A stretch of 64,000 nt of DNA from Nymphaea colorata (lineage: Eukaryota > Streptophyta > Magnoliopsida > Nymphaeales > Nymphaeaceae). Both the position numbers and the translations under genes were made by a program. Under the pieces are notes generated by a model. That model worked only from the letters and a program-made list of their open reading frames with translations, did no database searches and was not told the origin of the DNA. The stretch covers positions 18,379,655 through 18,443,654 of the forward strand of contig NC_045143.1 in NCBI RefSeq assembly GCF_008831285.2, read 5' to 3'. This document shows, in pieces, positions 35,041 through 45,360 of the stretch. How positions within the stretch are numbered: position 1 is the stretch's first letter; each line of letters opens with the position of its first letter.

Positions 35041-35751
35041 GCAACGCGTCGCCACTTATTGATAGGTGGGGCACATGGGAAGGAAAGATATGAAAAACAT
35101 TTCTTCATATGAAGTAAAATGTGATGGCAAGACGCTTGAGAATTTCACCTTATGCTTTCACCTAGCCGCTGTTTTAAACGACAGCTTCCCCTAACCCACA
35201 CATACGTATACATGTGCATAATGAATAATCACAAGAAAGGCAGCACTTGATGGAAGTACTTAAATCATTCTTGACTTTGGCGAGCTTCAACATCAGTTCA
35301 TGCGTGATTCGTCACCAAGATCTCCAATTTCGGCATCCCTATCTGGTGCACATGACGCCTTCTCTAACTGGTTTCAAATGTGTGATAGAAATCTAATTCT
35401 TGAAAGCTTGAACAAGTCCTTCCTGCTTTCGCAACTACTGAAAGGAATTGGTGTCGCATTCTCAACCACTGGAATGGGTGGTGCCACCTAAATTTGGAAG
35501 ATGTAGACAAGTCTTTCCATGTAATTTTCTTCTAATTCCTTTTCCTTAATCTACACCAAATACTTCCTTTAACTATCAGGGCACGGGAGCACATCTTTAT
35601 ACTCATGCCAAAGTGCTTCGCCACATATAGGGAGAGATGGGATGCCGTTTTTACAAGAAAGCAAAGGGATTTCACTCTCAATGACAAGCCAGTACCACAA
35701 CTTTTATAGAGTACATTCTTTGTCTATTGTTAGGATTAAAAAACACCTTTA
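35041..35751. other. Spacer, unrecognised open frame at 35300-35491
   Basis: A 63-codon frame here has a plausible composition but no family features. The rest is ordinary sequence up to the Harbinger element end. Confidence 0.3.
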
Positions 35752-35960
35752 GGGTCAGTTTGATGCACAGAAAGAATTTAACGTGGTAAATTTACTATGG
35801 TAAATTTTTTTGAAAAAATTTACAGGATGAAATTTCTCTCTCTTCCAACCTGAGGCCCTGTTTGATGCACAAGAAGAATTTAACGTAGTAAATTTAAACC
35901 TGTTTGATGCACATGAAAAATTTAATGTGGTAAATTTAACCCTGTTTGATGCATAGGGTA
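35752..35960. repeat. Tandem array of Harbinger-like terminal sequences
   Basis: The terminal word TGTTTGATGCA or CAGTTTGATGCA followed by a GAATTTAACGTGGTAAATTTA block occurs at about 35757, 35863 and 35903; a fourth TGTTTGATGCA at about 35942 leads into the element interior. The copies are head-to-tail, all pointing inward. Nested or repeatedly re-inserted MITE ends of one family would produce this. Confidence 0.6.
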
Positions 35961-36360
35961 GAAAAATGAAGAGGCTTTTTTTATTTCTGTTAGTAGTTGT
36001 TTTTTTTTTTCTTCTCCTCCCCAATTTGACGTGGGAATAAATTGGAAGATGATCTTCCAAAACAACAAAATGTTGAGGGTGTATTCCCTACTATCCAAAA
36101 AACAACAAGATGCACAGGGTACAACAACAGTTTTATGTAAAAAAAAAAGAACATAGTTAAAACCATAACATCCAACAGTGCAATACAGTTGAGAAATAAA
36201 ATTTATAACGATAACAAAGTTAGCTAACCCATACAGGTTTAACTATGTAATGAGTACATGTCTACAAAAGTTTAATGAGTATAAATCCATAAAAGGGTGT
36301 ATTCCCTACTATCCAGAAAAGAAGAAGTTTAATGAGTACATATCCAACAAAGAAAACATG

Positions 36361-36662
36361 TAATCACAAAACAAATAATCCAACATTTGTGGCTGCACTT
36401 CTGTTCAACAAACTTCGTGTCTTCTATATCTTGCTTTGCCATGACATCTTCAATGAGTGGAGGCCTACGTACTAGAACACCATACTTGTTGTGGACATAC
36501 TCATGCATGTGATACTCAGCTACTTCGAATGGACCAAATGATCTGAGGAGGCCACTCTTGTACCGATAGACTAATGGTGGGCACCGCTCCCAACTGTTAT
36601 ATATGCCTCGCTCACGACCTTCGAAATCACATAGTACTTTTGGCGAGACATCATTTTCCTTG
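36361..36662 (-). pseudogene. Frameshifted RNase H1 N-terminal / gene VI-like domain within the Harbinger element
   Basis: On the minus strand a methionine-started frame (ATGATG at about 36653) gives SRQKYYVISK. One frame over, the reading continues with GRERGIYNSWERCPPLV and, after YRYKSG, LLRSFGPFEVAEYHMHEYV. RNase H1 N-terminal hybrid-binding (Cauli_VI-type) domains have K-x-Y-Y-V...G-R-x-x-G-I-Y-x-S-W-x-x-C...V...Y-x-S-F...E-A. All of these anchors are present, split by an apparent one-base deletion. It lies about 50 bp downstream of the transposase stop, on the same strand and inside the element end. It could be a third transposon ORF, a 3' exon of the transposase transcript, or an unrelated captured gene. 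Confidence 0.55.
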
Positions 36663-36709
36663 TCCTATTCAAAACAAAACAAATGTCAAATAATCAAATG
36701 AAACAATAG

Positions 36710-37991
36710 TCAAAATTCATAAACAAACTTACTATTCAATTGATAATCTGTAAACATTTGAGATGATATAGCTGCTCTCAAAGAATTGTTGCTTCCTTGC
36801 TGATGTGTTTGGCTTGCATTTTCCGGTTTGCTTAAGACAAAGTTGTCATTTGAATGTGCATCTTCATCATCAAATTGATCGGCATTTGGATTGTGTTCAA
36901 TTATGAAGTTGTGCAATACGCATGTAGCAAGAACAATTTGAGCTTGTTTTTGGAATAGATACTGCACTTGCATTTTCAATATTGGAAAACGACCCTTCAA
37001 CAAGCCTAAAGTTCTTTCAACTGTATTTTGGAGTGATGAATGCCTATGGTTGAATAATTCTTCTTCAGTTCTAGGTGAGCGTGCTCCCCGAGTGTTAAAC
37101 TCAGACATATGATAACGATGCCTTCGATAAGGTGTTAGCAAACCGACAATGTTTGGATATCCTCAATCAGCAAGATAATATTTGCCTACAATTGAACACA
37201 ATTTATTTATACACTGTTACATGCTTGTTAAAAGAGTGCATTGGTTAGTGGAACTACGTACCTTCTGGGACAACAAACGGGTCTATTCGATGATCAAGTG
37301 CATTGTACAATACTCTTGAGCCTGTTGCACTTCCTTCCCATCCAGCCAAAACATAGTGGAATCGAGTGTCGAATCCAACTACAGCCATGACGTTTTGAGA
37401 AACAAATCCTTTTCTATTACGAAACTTTGCTTGATCTGAAGCTGGGACCCATGCAGGTACATGGGTTCCATCTATTGCTCCTAAACAATTCTTAATGCAT
37501 ATATACAAGTTAGTCATGTTGTACGTGTCATGTTGAGTTTACGATGATGAAATTACCTGAAAATATGGAAAAAATCGTTTAGGTTGTTGAATATGTGCTG
37601 GCATCTCATCATCGGGCTGCCGAACGTAATCTCTACCCAGTATACATATCGTTCATAGGACAAGGCTGACATATTTACTTGTTTGTCCATAATGTTGAAA
37701 CGTATTTTGAACTATGGTGATGTCAGGAGCATCCTCCAAAAAATTTCTATTTTTTAGAATGTTACACAATCTCATAGATGTATGCCCATTCATACGGAGT
37801 AAGTCCAAACAATTTCTAGGATGACCTTGAAGCATAAGTTGAACAAAATATGTACCAACATCTCTAAATGGATGAACAATCCTCTTATATGATGGTTGGC
37901 GTCTTAACCAAAAGAAGATGAAGACGAAAACTAGCCGAATGATGAAAACCACTCGTTCATCATCATCATCGAACATGTCAAGATCAATCAT
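36710..37991 (-). pseudogene. PIF/Harbinger DDE transposase (HARBI1/ALP1-like), two nonsense mutations
   Basis: The likely start is ATG at 37991 (MIDLDMFDDDDE). A helix-turn-helix-like region follows (HPRNCLDLLRMNGHTSMRLC, then FQHYGQTSKYVS), then LGRDYVRQPDDEMPAHI and FFPYFQ. An intron (37491-37556) and an exon follow with NCLGAIDGTHVPAWVP (first catalytic Asp) and RNRKGFVSQNVMAV. After a second intron (37186-37261) comes KYYLAD, a TGA, then GYPN (second Asp block), TPYRRHRYHM and NTVERTLGLLKGRFPIL (catalytic Glu). Two in-frame TGA codons break it: one after SLVL at about 37665 and one at 37164-37166, where the family usually has Cys or Ala. The rest of the frame and both introns are intact, so inactivation looks fairly recent. 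In the source element this protein cuts and re-inserts the transposon together with the ORF1 product. Confidence 0.85.
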
Positions 37992-38204
37992 TTCGTCTAA
38001 ACTGCATGTACATCTAAGGTAATTTATTGAATAACATAATTTTGAACATGTGTTCAGTACAAGAACAAGAACAGTTAATTGTACATGAACAACAACAATT
38101 TTAAACAACATCAAAGATCATGGAATTATACTAATAACACACAAGAAATGTTTTGCATGACATGAATTATACAAATAATTGAATGTATAACAATCAACTC
38201 TTAC

Positions 38205-38745
38205 CTACAAATCAGCAAGTCTACGCGTCAACCATGTCACCCGGTCTGAAGGTGGAATGTTGACAAAGATTATGGAATTGGTGCCCTTCGCTAACAGGTC
38301 CATACTCATCAGTCGCGTATGACTATCTAGGAGCCCAGTGTCCACCATCTCTTGAAAAATTTCACAACATTTGACATATTGAAACCCTCTACAAATATGG
38401 GTGAGGGTGTCCACATTCTGAGCTATACTGTTCAACAAATTGTAATATATGTTATCATTGGTTGACCTGTTCCTTTTTGACCTACGTGTAGTTGTATTGT
38501 TTGTCGGATTTTCAGTTGTAGGAGTTGGAGGTACTGACGATTGTAGGGGACTATCATCATTAAGAATATGTGTGAATGATTGTTCACTATCAGGTTGCAT
38601 GTACAAAGGAGTCGACTGAGATGCAAGTGTAGATAGTGGTTTAGTGTCATCATGTAGCGTGCGGTTCAATGTGACTGCGTCTTTCCTAGTTGTATGAGAT
38701 TCGCCATAGACCTCGGCGAACTCATCATATTATCTCCATAATTTT
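38205..38745 (-). pseudogene. Harbinger ORF1 (Myb/SANT-like) C-terminal remnant
   Basis: The open part (38205-38669) has a Ser/Thr/Pro-rich linker, a basic RRSKRNRS patch and a C-terminal helical region ending VTWLTRRLADL. Upstream the same frame continues through a stop with YDEFAEVYGESHTTRKDAVT, which fits the W-x-x-YDE-x-x-x-x-(F/Y)G block after the SANT fold in plant Myb/SANT-like transposon proteins. The SANT domain itself is lost. Its position upstream of the transposase on the same strand fits ORF1 of a PIF/Pong-type element, which helps the transposase bind DNA and enter the nucleus. Confidence 0.6.
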
Positions 38746-38750
38746 GGCCC

Positions 38751-39078
38751 TCTGTACTTTTTCCTATTCAGATATTTTTGAAAAAATTAATGTGTTCATA
38801 TATTGTGTGTTAACACATGTTATTTGTGTGTTATGGTTTGTTTGGATTACGCATTGCATGCCCAAGGTATGCCATACTCAGAGTTTATATCAGGCGTGTT
38901 GATGTTTGTTTTCTTGTACTTGCTCAGCTGAAGGTAATGTTTATCAATTTAGATGCTATCAAGATAGTGGGTAATTGCTGGGCACCATGATTTAAGTCAT
39001 TCTTGCCAGGGCCTAGTTTCAATATATTTTGATTATGTAAGCCAATGCTTGTTTGTGTAGATACTGCGTGTGTGTCAT

Positions 39079-39158
<80 letters not shown>

Positions 39159-39570
39159 GGGGCATTACCCATTAGTTATGATGTGCACTCACCTATGCAC
39201 CATTACTATAAAATAAAGTACATATATGCTTAGGACAAGTTGAGCTATATGCCAATTATGCTGGAAGTTATTATACTATGTCATAGAACATGTCATCCTT
39301 TTCACTAATTGTGAAGGCAAATTTGTGTACTATGTATGATTCACATCTGTTGCACTATAATTTGTTAATGAGTGTAGTTCTTAATGGCATTGTGACATCA
39401 ATAATCCTGCAGCTAACATGGTTCCCTTGTTCTTTTGATACATGGCAGTTTGGGATGCCCATCCTGATTGCTTGGGCACCTTTCTACCATGTTTCCTTTT
39501 TGTAAGCTTATCATATATCTCTTCATTTTTCTGTTAATAAATGATGGAGGCAATCCCCCCCCGCCAAGGG
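38751..39570. other. Spacer with (CA)n(TA)n microsatellite at 39079-39157
   Basis: No gene is seen. About 18 bases of CA repeats run into about 60 bases of TA repeats. The rest is ordinary AT-rich DNA. Confidence 0.5.
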
Positions 39571-40470
39571 TTGTCAGCGAAAGGACCAATCCGGAGCACC
39601 ATTTCTTGTTTCGTAGGAAAACCAACTTTCTTTACGTGCTTATTAAGGTCATTTAGCCAAAACCCAAGTGATATAACTTTTTATAATTCCCTTTCTTTTG
39701 TTTTTATCCATATCTTGAAAACCTTCTTTTAATAAAATATCTGAATTAGTGCTCACTTTTATTTTTGTAATGGAAATTTGGTAGATCGAATAAAACAAAA
39801 CAAAACCTTGATTAATCAAGTACCTCTCTTTGGAGGTCTTCATTATTTGGTGAATGAAGTGGATATGATACATATAGTTATGAACGTTGATTGATCATGG
39901 AAGGTTAGAAAGACAAATCACCAGACTAAAGAAAAGGGAAAAAATTATAAATTAAGAACATGATGTTTTACAAGAGAAGAATGGGCATTAAAGAACAGTC
40001 TATAACTTCACAAAAAAGTAGAAACGGGGCAGAACGAAATATTCGAATTTTCCAAGTGGCTGTTGGCTTGTGTTCAAATCTTAAGGGCACAAGAGAAGAT
40101 GAAGAAATATTTCTTACTTCAGAATATGGCAAAGCGGCTAGGTGAACTGTTGCCCTTCTTCAAATATCATAGGCACTTTGAGATCCCCGTGGTAGCTTGC
40201 AGCCTGATAAGTACTGGGTAGAACCAGCATCAGCCTGCACTTGATTTAGACCTATTCTAAACTTATGCATGGGTTAACTTATTGAAGCAGATTCCTTGCT
40301 TCATATCAATCGGACTACATGTCAAATTAATCCCATCACTTATGTATATGAATGACATTTTTTATTTTATAATTAAAACGACGACCTTGCACACCCTTGT
40401 AAAACTAGAATTAAGCTGCTTTCTCTACTTTTAGGTGGAAAATTAAAATGTTGCTCGTGAGACACATCTA
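39571..40470. repeat. Segmental direct repeat, copy 2
   Basis: Same orientation as 34371-35040 and alignable along its length. It is longer mainly because of an extra stretch around 40050-40280 (GTGGCTGTTGGCTTGTG and following). The two copies bracket the Harbinger relic and about 0.7-0.8 kb on each side of it. Confidence 0.7.
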
Positions 40471-40828
40471 GTTCTAAGTGATGCATATGTAGAAGATGCA
40501 ACTCGGGTGAAATATCACTAGCGAAGGTTGGAAATTGAGCCTATAAACGTCATGGTGGTAGACTAGTACTGCATCTACTGGCTTCCCAATTTCATCCAAC
40601 CCACTTAATAAATAGGTGCTTAATGCACTTTATCATACTTGTGGTAGAGGAAGCAGTGTATGATTCGTGGAATAATTTGTAAACGTTTGGTTAATAGATT
40701 GTGACGGAGCAATTGTCGAAGCCTGACCAATTTTAGTTGATTGCTGCTTCCCTCCTTTGGGGAGAGAGAATGTGGTCATTTAAAAAATTGTTAGATAAAG
40801 GGGCATTATATCTTGAGATCATGATGAA
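40471..40828. other. Spacer, nothing recognised
   Basis: Ordinary AT-rich sequence without open frames of interest. Confidence 0.4.
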
Positions 40829-41130
40829 GCAGGTGACTATTAGTTGATGAAATGATGCTGCAATAAGATTTTTATTTTGCTTCTAATGGAAAATATTTGC
40901 CCATTGTTGATCGATGGACAAACTAACCCTTATCGGAGCTGGGACAAGTACGTTGCTGTCAAATACACACACACACACAAAAAGCAGGTGACTATTAGTC
41001 TATGAAATGATGCTGCAATAAGATTTTTATTTTGCTTCTAATGGAAAATATTTGCCCATTGTTGATCGATGGACAAAATAACCCTTATCGGAGCTGGGAC
41101 AAGTACGTTGCTGTCAAATACACACATATA
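40829..41130. repeat. Tandem duplication, 155-bp unit x 2
   Basis: The unit starting GCAGGTGACTATTAG at 40829 is repeated from 40984 with only a few differences (for example AGTTGATGA versus AGTCTATGA, ACAAACTAAC versus ACAAAATAAC). Each unit ends in CA or CA/TA repeats after CGTTGCTGTCAAATA. The near identity indicates a recent event. Confidence 0.9.
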
Positions 41131-41810
41131 TATATATATAGTGGAAGTGTTTCCAACTTGACTATATATATATATATATCCTTAACAGCCTCATTATTTA
41201 CTTTGACAATCGCTTTTGCTCTCATCATACATAGACAGGTGGTGCTGAAACTGTTGCTGAAGCGATTTAACATCTTGTGGTTGGTTGGTACTATCTTTGA
41301 AGTAACGCACCAGCACTAATGCACCAGATCTCATTAGAATTCTGAAGTCTAGGTGTGCTTAGGTGATAGTAGAACTGGGATGGAGAAGTCATGTGATCCC
41401 CTCCAGCAGTCCAGTAGAAAATGGTTTGGTTAAATTAAGATGAATATCAGGACGGACTTTGTTAATATGCCTGTGCATGGGAATACACGCAAGACAATAA
41501 ATAGCTTTTTTGGAAAAAAATAACAGTACACAGGCCTTGACCAACAAAAGTACAATGGAACAAAGCACGAAATTAACCTAAAAAAATATTGGTGGTCTCG
41601 CCATCATCTACATTGATCATATTCAATTGACAAACTTTGAGTTTCCAATATTGGCCCAGACAGCTATAGAGAGAGAGATATAGAAGGGTTTATTACCAAT
41701 GTTTTGGGACAACTCCAGACTGGTTCCAACACCTTAATCCTATAGGAGGTCAATTCCTGCGTCAGGTAGTTAACACAGGCAGGTAGTTATCACAGGAACC
41801 TGTGTTCTAT
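41131..41810. other. Spacer, nothing recognised
   Basis: Begins with two short (TA)n runs, then ordinary sequence. A GGCAGGTAGTT word is repeated at 41763 and 41779. Confidence 0.4.
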
Positions 41811-42520
41811 CATTTCACTAGAGGGCTATTTTTCTTTTTTTCCATAAAAATTCATTGTTTTGAATTTCGTTTTTACCCTCATAATGGGGACGTATTCTGT
41901 TTTACAATCAATCGTATTTGTGTCATTTAGGGTTTGTAACACACAGTCTCATTTTAGGAGCCTAACATATATCATGTTCTACCGTTAGTGTGCTATTATC
42001 AAAGCATTACACGCACATTCTTGTGCATGCATGGGGGTGTGTAATGATTAAGGTGCTCCCATTAAAGTAAAAATAGAAATTTTTAAAAAGACAAAAAGGG
42101 AATTACAAAAATATTAAGACTAAAATGTACATAACTTTATTAAAAAAATCTAAAATATCTCTACGTCCCTTCCTTCTGTTTTTGGTATATATTTGTTGTG
42201 TGCACTCATTATAGCTTGCACTCTAGATAAAGTTGAACTGCAAAAGGTGTTTCACGACCCATCAGTCTGTCATTTCATGTTTGTTTAAGGAAATTATTAG
42301 TACATTAGATTTTTTACGGAATCGAGCAGAGGACAAGTCTGCAAGCCTTATTTGGCTGCTTTCATCAATATAAGCAAGAATGTCTTGTGAATGATGGATA
42401 AATCGATCGAGCAAGAGTGCTTGTCAACGACTGAAAAGCAAGTCAAGTCAAGTCAAGGAGTCTAGCTCACCATCAAGTCACCATGAAGATATGGATGCTG
42501 AGAATTCGAGAACTCACTAA

Positions 42521-43466
42521 GGCCGTGTTTGATAACCCTTGGATTGAGATTCAACGGGTTCTGAGATCCACGGATCTAAGATCTTTGGATTTGAGAACCA
42601 AGGGTATTAAAACCTACAGGCTCTGTCTCTCCACCCTTCACTGCCATGGTCGTCGAGGTTTTCATTTTCATTTTGTCTTTTCTTCTTTGTAGATGCACTC
42701 ACCATGTTCACGATGGCCAGAAGTCACTGGGTGGCCTCCAGTGGCCCTTTGGCCAGTCTCCCCCTTTTTTCGCCTACAGCCTCCTTTCCACCCAACCGGA
42801 GAGGGCTTCAAAGTCCTTGTACTGCCAGTAAAAGCCCTCAATTTGCTGGCAAAATAGAGCGCTCTACAACGCCTTTTTTTCGGGTGAAACAAAGGACGAG
42901 AAGCCCTTACTTTCACAGGAAAAAGAACCCTTTCAAAGTCCTCCCATTTCCGGTGAAACAAGGTTTTGGCCCCTCCAATTTAGTCATGAGAGGGAAAAAA
43001 ACTAAACCCACTGCTGAAGAAGCAGAGCTAAAATTTTTTTTATGATGAGAGCCGAACTAAAGTTTTAAAATTTTGACAGGAGTTGAGTTGAGATATCATT
43101 TTTCAAAATTTTTATACAGAATAAGTAAAATTCTCCAAAATTTACATGTAAATTTTTTAAAAAAATTGAGAGAGAGGGGGGCCCCTATACCCCTCTTTGG
43201 CTCCACCACTGCTTGGCTGCTATGGCCAAGGGTTTGTCACAGGGAGAGGGTCGTGCAGTAGAAGGAGCTGAGCAGGCATGGTAGGTTATTCCGGCCTCGG
43301 CATCCTCCTGCAGAACTGAGATCCGCTCAAAAGGTTGGACCCCTTTCAAGCCTGTCAAGGATTTCAAATCTATGGATTTCTGTTTCTTGGTTTGGTAGCG
43401 CCGTGAATCTTATGACAGATCTGAATCCGTGGTCAAATCTAGGATTAGCAGCTATCAAGCACTACC
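42521..43466. mobile_element. 946-bp Harbinger/Tourist-type insertion in relic B
   Basis: The ends are GGCCGTGTTTGATAAC and the inverse of GGTAGTGCTTGATAGC. TAA flanks both sides (42518-42520 and 43467-43469). The paralogous place in copy A (near 632-645, CTCATTAAATGACATT) has one TAA and no insert, which is a true empty site. The interior holds GATCCACGG-type subterminal words in both orientations. It also holds a T/A-rich piece with an ACATGTAAATTTTT block (43072-43215) shared with 45200-45360 and 60415-60612. No transposase frame is present; the overlapping open frames at 42668-43045 resemble no family. Confidence 0.8.
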
Positions 43467-45199
43467 TAAATGACATTTTGTTTTCTCTATCAATTTTCAA
43501 ATGTAAGCAGGACTAGCTACATGTGTTTCCGTCTTTGAAAGGAGAGGCCACAAGTTTCCAAATTTAAAGGAAGGGGAGAAAATGTGGACTCAATTTATAT
43601 TACAAAACAGAAACTCCCAGGACTCATAATTCTCCTTCAATACCTTTAAGTCAACTGATGCTGATCCATGCACAGTAGGTCACTTGTGGAGAACCGTAGA
43701 ACGGCCTGAAGATAGTATTTAATTACCAGTTGAAATTAGTGGTTTTTCAGGTACATATGGTTAATGCATATTAAATATGGATCACAATAAAACATCATAC
43801 TTGTTACATTAATTGGTCTTGTACGTAGTTATTCAGCAATTAAAGTATTTGTAACTACAATGGACATGGAATTTTAGAAAATACAAATTTTATCTTCAAA
43901 CGAAATGAACCTCATGAACTTCTGATAATTAAGGCATGTCATACATATTCCATAAGGGATTAAGAAAGAAATATATAACAGTTGAATTTTAGATATACCT
44001 CTAATAGTTAGAGTTGGGCATAATGAGTGAATGCACAAGCTCTGGCATTCAAAAAGAGCTAGTGAAAAGCATGAACTTGATCCACATCTTGAGTGGACTA
44101 ATGCTCAAAGCTCTTTAGCAGGCCAAACTCTAAGAGCACTACAAATGGTGAACTTAGAGTACGGAAGACCTTCCAAACTATTTCATGTAAAATTATACAT
44201 ATATATATATATAAACACATACTAGACCAGGTGTGAATAATATGGGCCATCGAAAGAGACCGGATGGTGTCAGGTTTTGTTTTTCAGCAAAGTGAGTTTA
44301 GGGTTGTCCCAGAGCTGAGTCGCGATTGAGCTGTCTAGACTCAGTAAATTGTGCCAGAGCTTGAGCTCGACTCGATAAATTACTTGCATTAAACTCAAGT
44401 GAACTAACTAAAACTTAAGTGCTCAAGTTTGATAGTACTTTACCATGACTCGAGCTTGATAACAAGGTTATAAAAGTCAAGTCAATTGGACTTGGATCCG
44501 GCTCTACAAAAACCAAACTAGATCATGGTCCATCTTTACGAGTCCAGTTGGCTTGATTCATTGAAAACCCTTAGCTATACACGAAGTCATTCAGTTGGTG
44601 GAACTCAAACTCAACTCATTTACAATCTCAATTCTAACAACCCCCAAGAGTAAACTGTAATGACATTGCGTAAACTTCCTTTTATCAAATGTTTTTTTTT
44701 TCTTTTTTTCTTTTTTCTAGTAAATGAATTTGGAAATCTTCAACCTTTCGTGCCCTCCTTATTGTTGATTTTGATGGCTGAAAAACATCTCAAAATCACG
44801 TATTAAGTATTGATTTTGTTTTTCTTGATTGATTCAAATAAAGTGCACCAGAAGGGCTTTTAATTTTCTACTGATATTTCTTCTAGCTTCGTCTTCTCAA
44901 ACAAAAATAAAAAAAAAAAATTGCTGTTGAGTTTGCAACAACCAGTTGACAAAACCCTCCCGCTTGTCTTCCCAGTGTGTGCCACGTGGGATGTGTGGCC
45001 AATCAAATTTTTGTATCCTTAAATAAAAAATATCAATCAAATCTATGACAAGTATCCATCCACTCTGGTGTGTGATAGAACAACTGGCAACGGCCATGCC
45101 GCATAGGGGAGGCAATGATTTCCCTCTTGCAAAAAAAACTGTCTTGTAGTGGGCGACTACGCTCCATTGACCAGATGGTTTTAGCCCATCAAGTCACGG

Positions 45200-45360
45200 C
45201 AGAGCAAGGTAGGGCTCTCACATGGGTCTTATTTTTTTGTTAATTTGTTTTTAAAATTTACATGTAAATTTTAAAAAATATTATTTATTTTATATAAAAA
45301 TTTTAAAAAATGATATTTTAACGTTAATCAAAATTTAATTAATGAAAAATTTCTAATTGT
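45200..45360. repeat. Dispersed ACATGTAAATTTT repeat in relic B
   Basis: T/A-rich element with the order ACATGTAAATTTTAAAAA, ATTTATTTTATATAAAAATTT, AATGATATTTTAAC, CATGAAAAATTTCT-like. The same order occurs at 60480-60600 (and partly at 43072-43215 and 15170-15330). Ends are not clear here. Confidence 0.5.

Larger units (their letters stand above)
35752..38750 (-). mobile_element. PIF/Harbinger DNA transposon relic
   Basis: The minus strand carries a Myb/SANT-type ORF1 remnant, a DDE transposase with two introns, and a third coding remnant, in that order. The lower-coordinate end is marked by GGGTCAGTTTGATGCAC at 35752 preceded by TTA, as expected for PIF/Harbinger termini. No inverse of this end (GTGCATCAAAC) was found to the right, and ORF1 lacks its N-terminal half, so the upstream end is truncated near 38750. 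The element is dead because of nonsense mutations. Confidence 0.8.

Noticed and set aside
36361-36662. Possible endogenous pararetrovirus (gene VI-like domain)
   Set aside because: The domain sits next to a Harbinger transposase on the same strand and inside the transposon end. No viral coat, movement or polymerase sequence was seen around it.
42668-43045. Overlapping open frames of about 100 codons on both strands
   Set aside because: They lie within the 946-bp non-autonomous insertion and resemble no protein; their openness is not supported by any motif.
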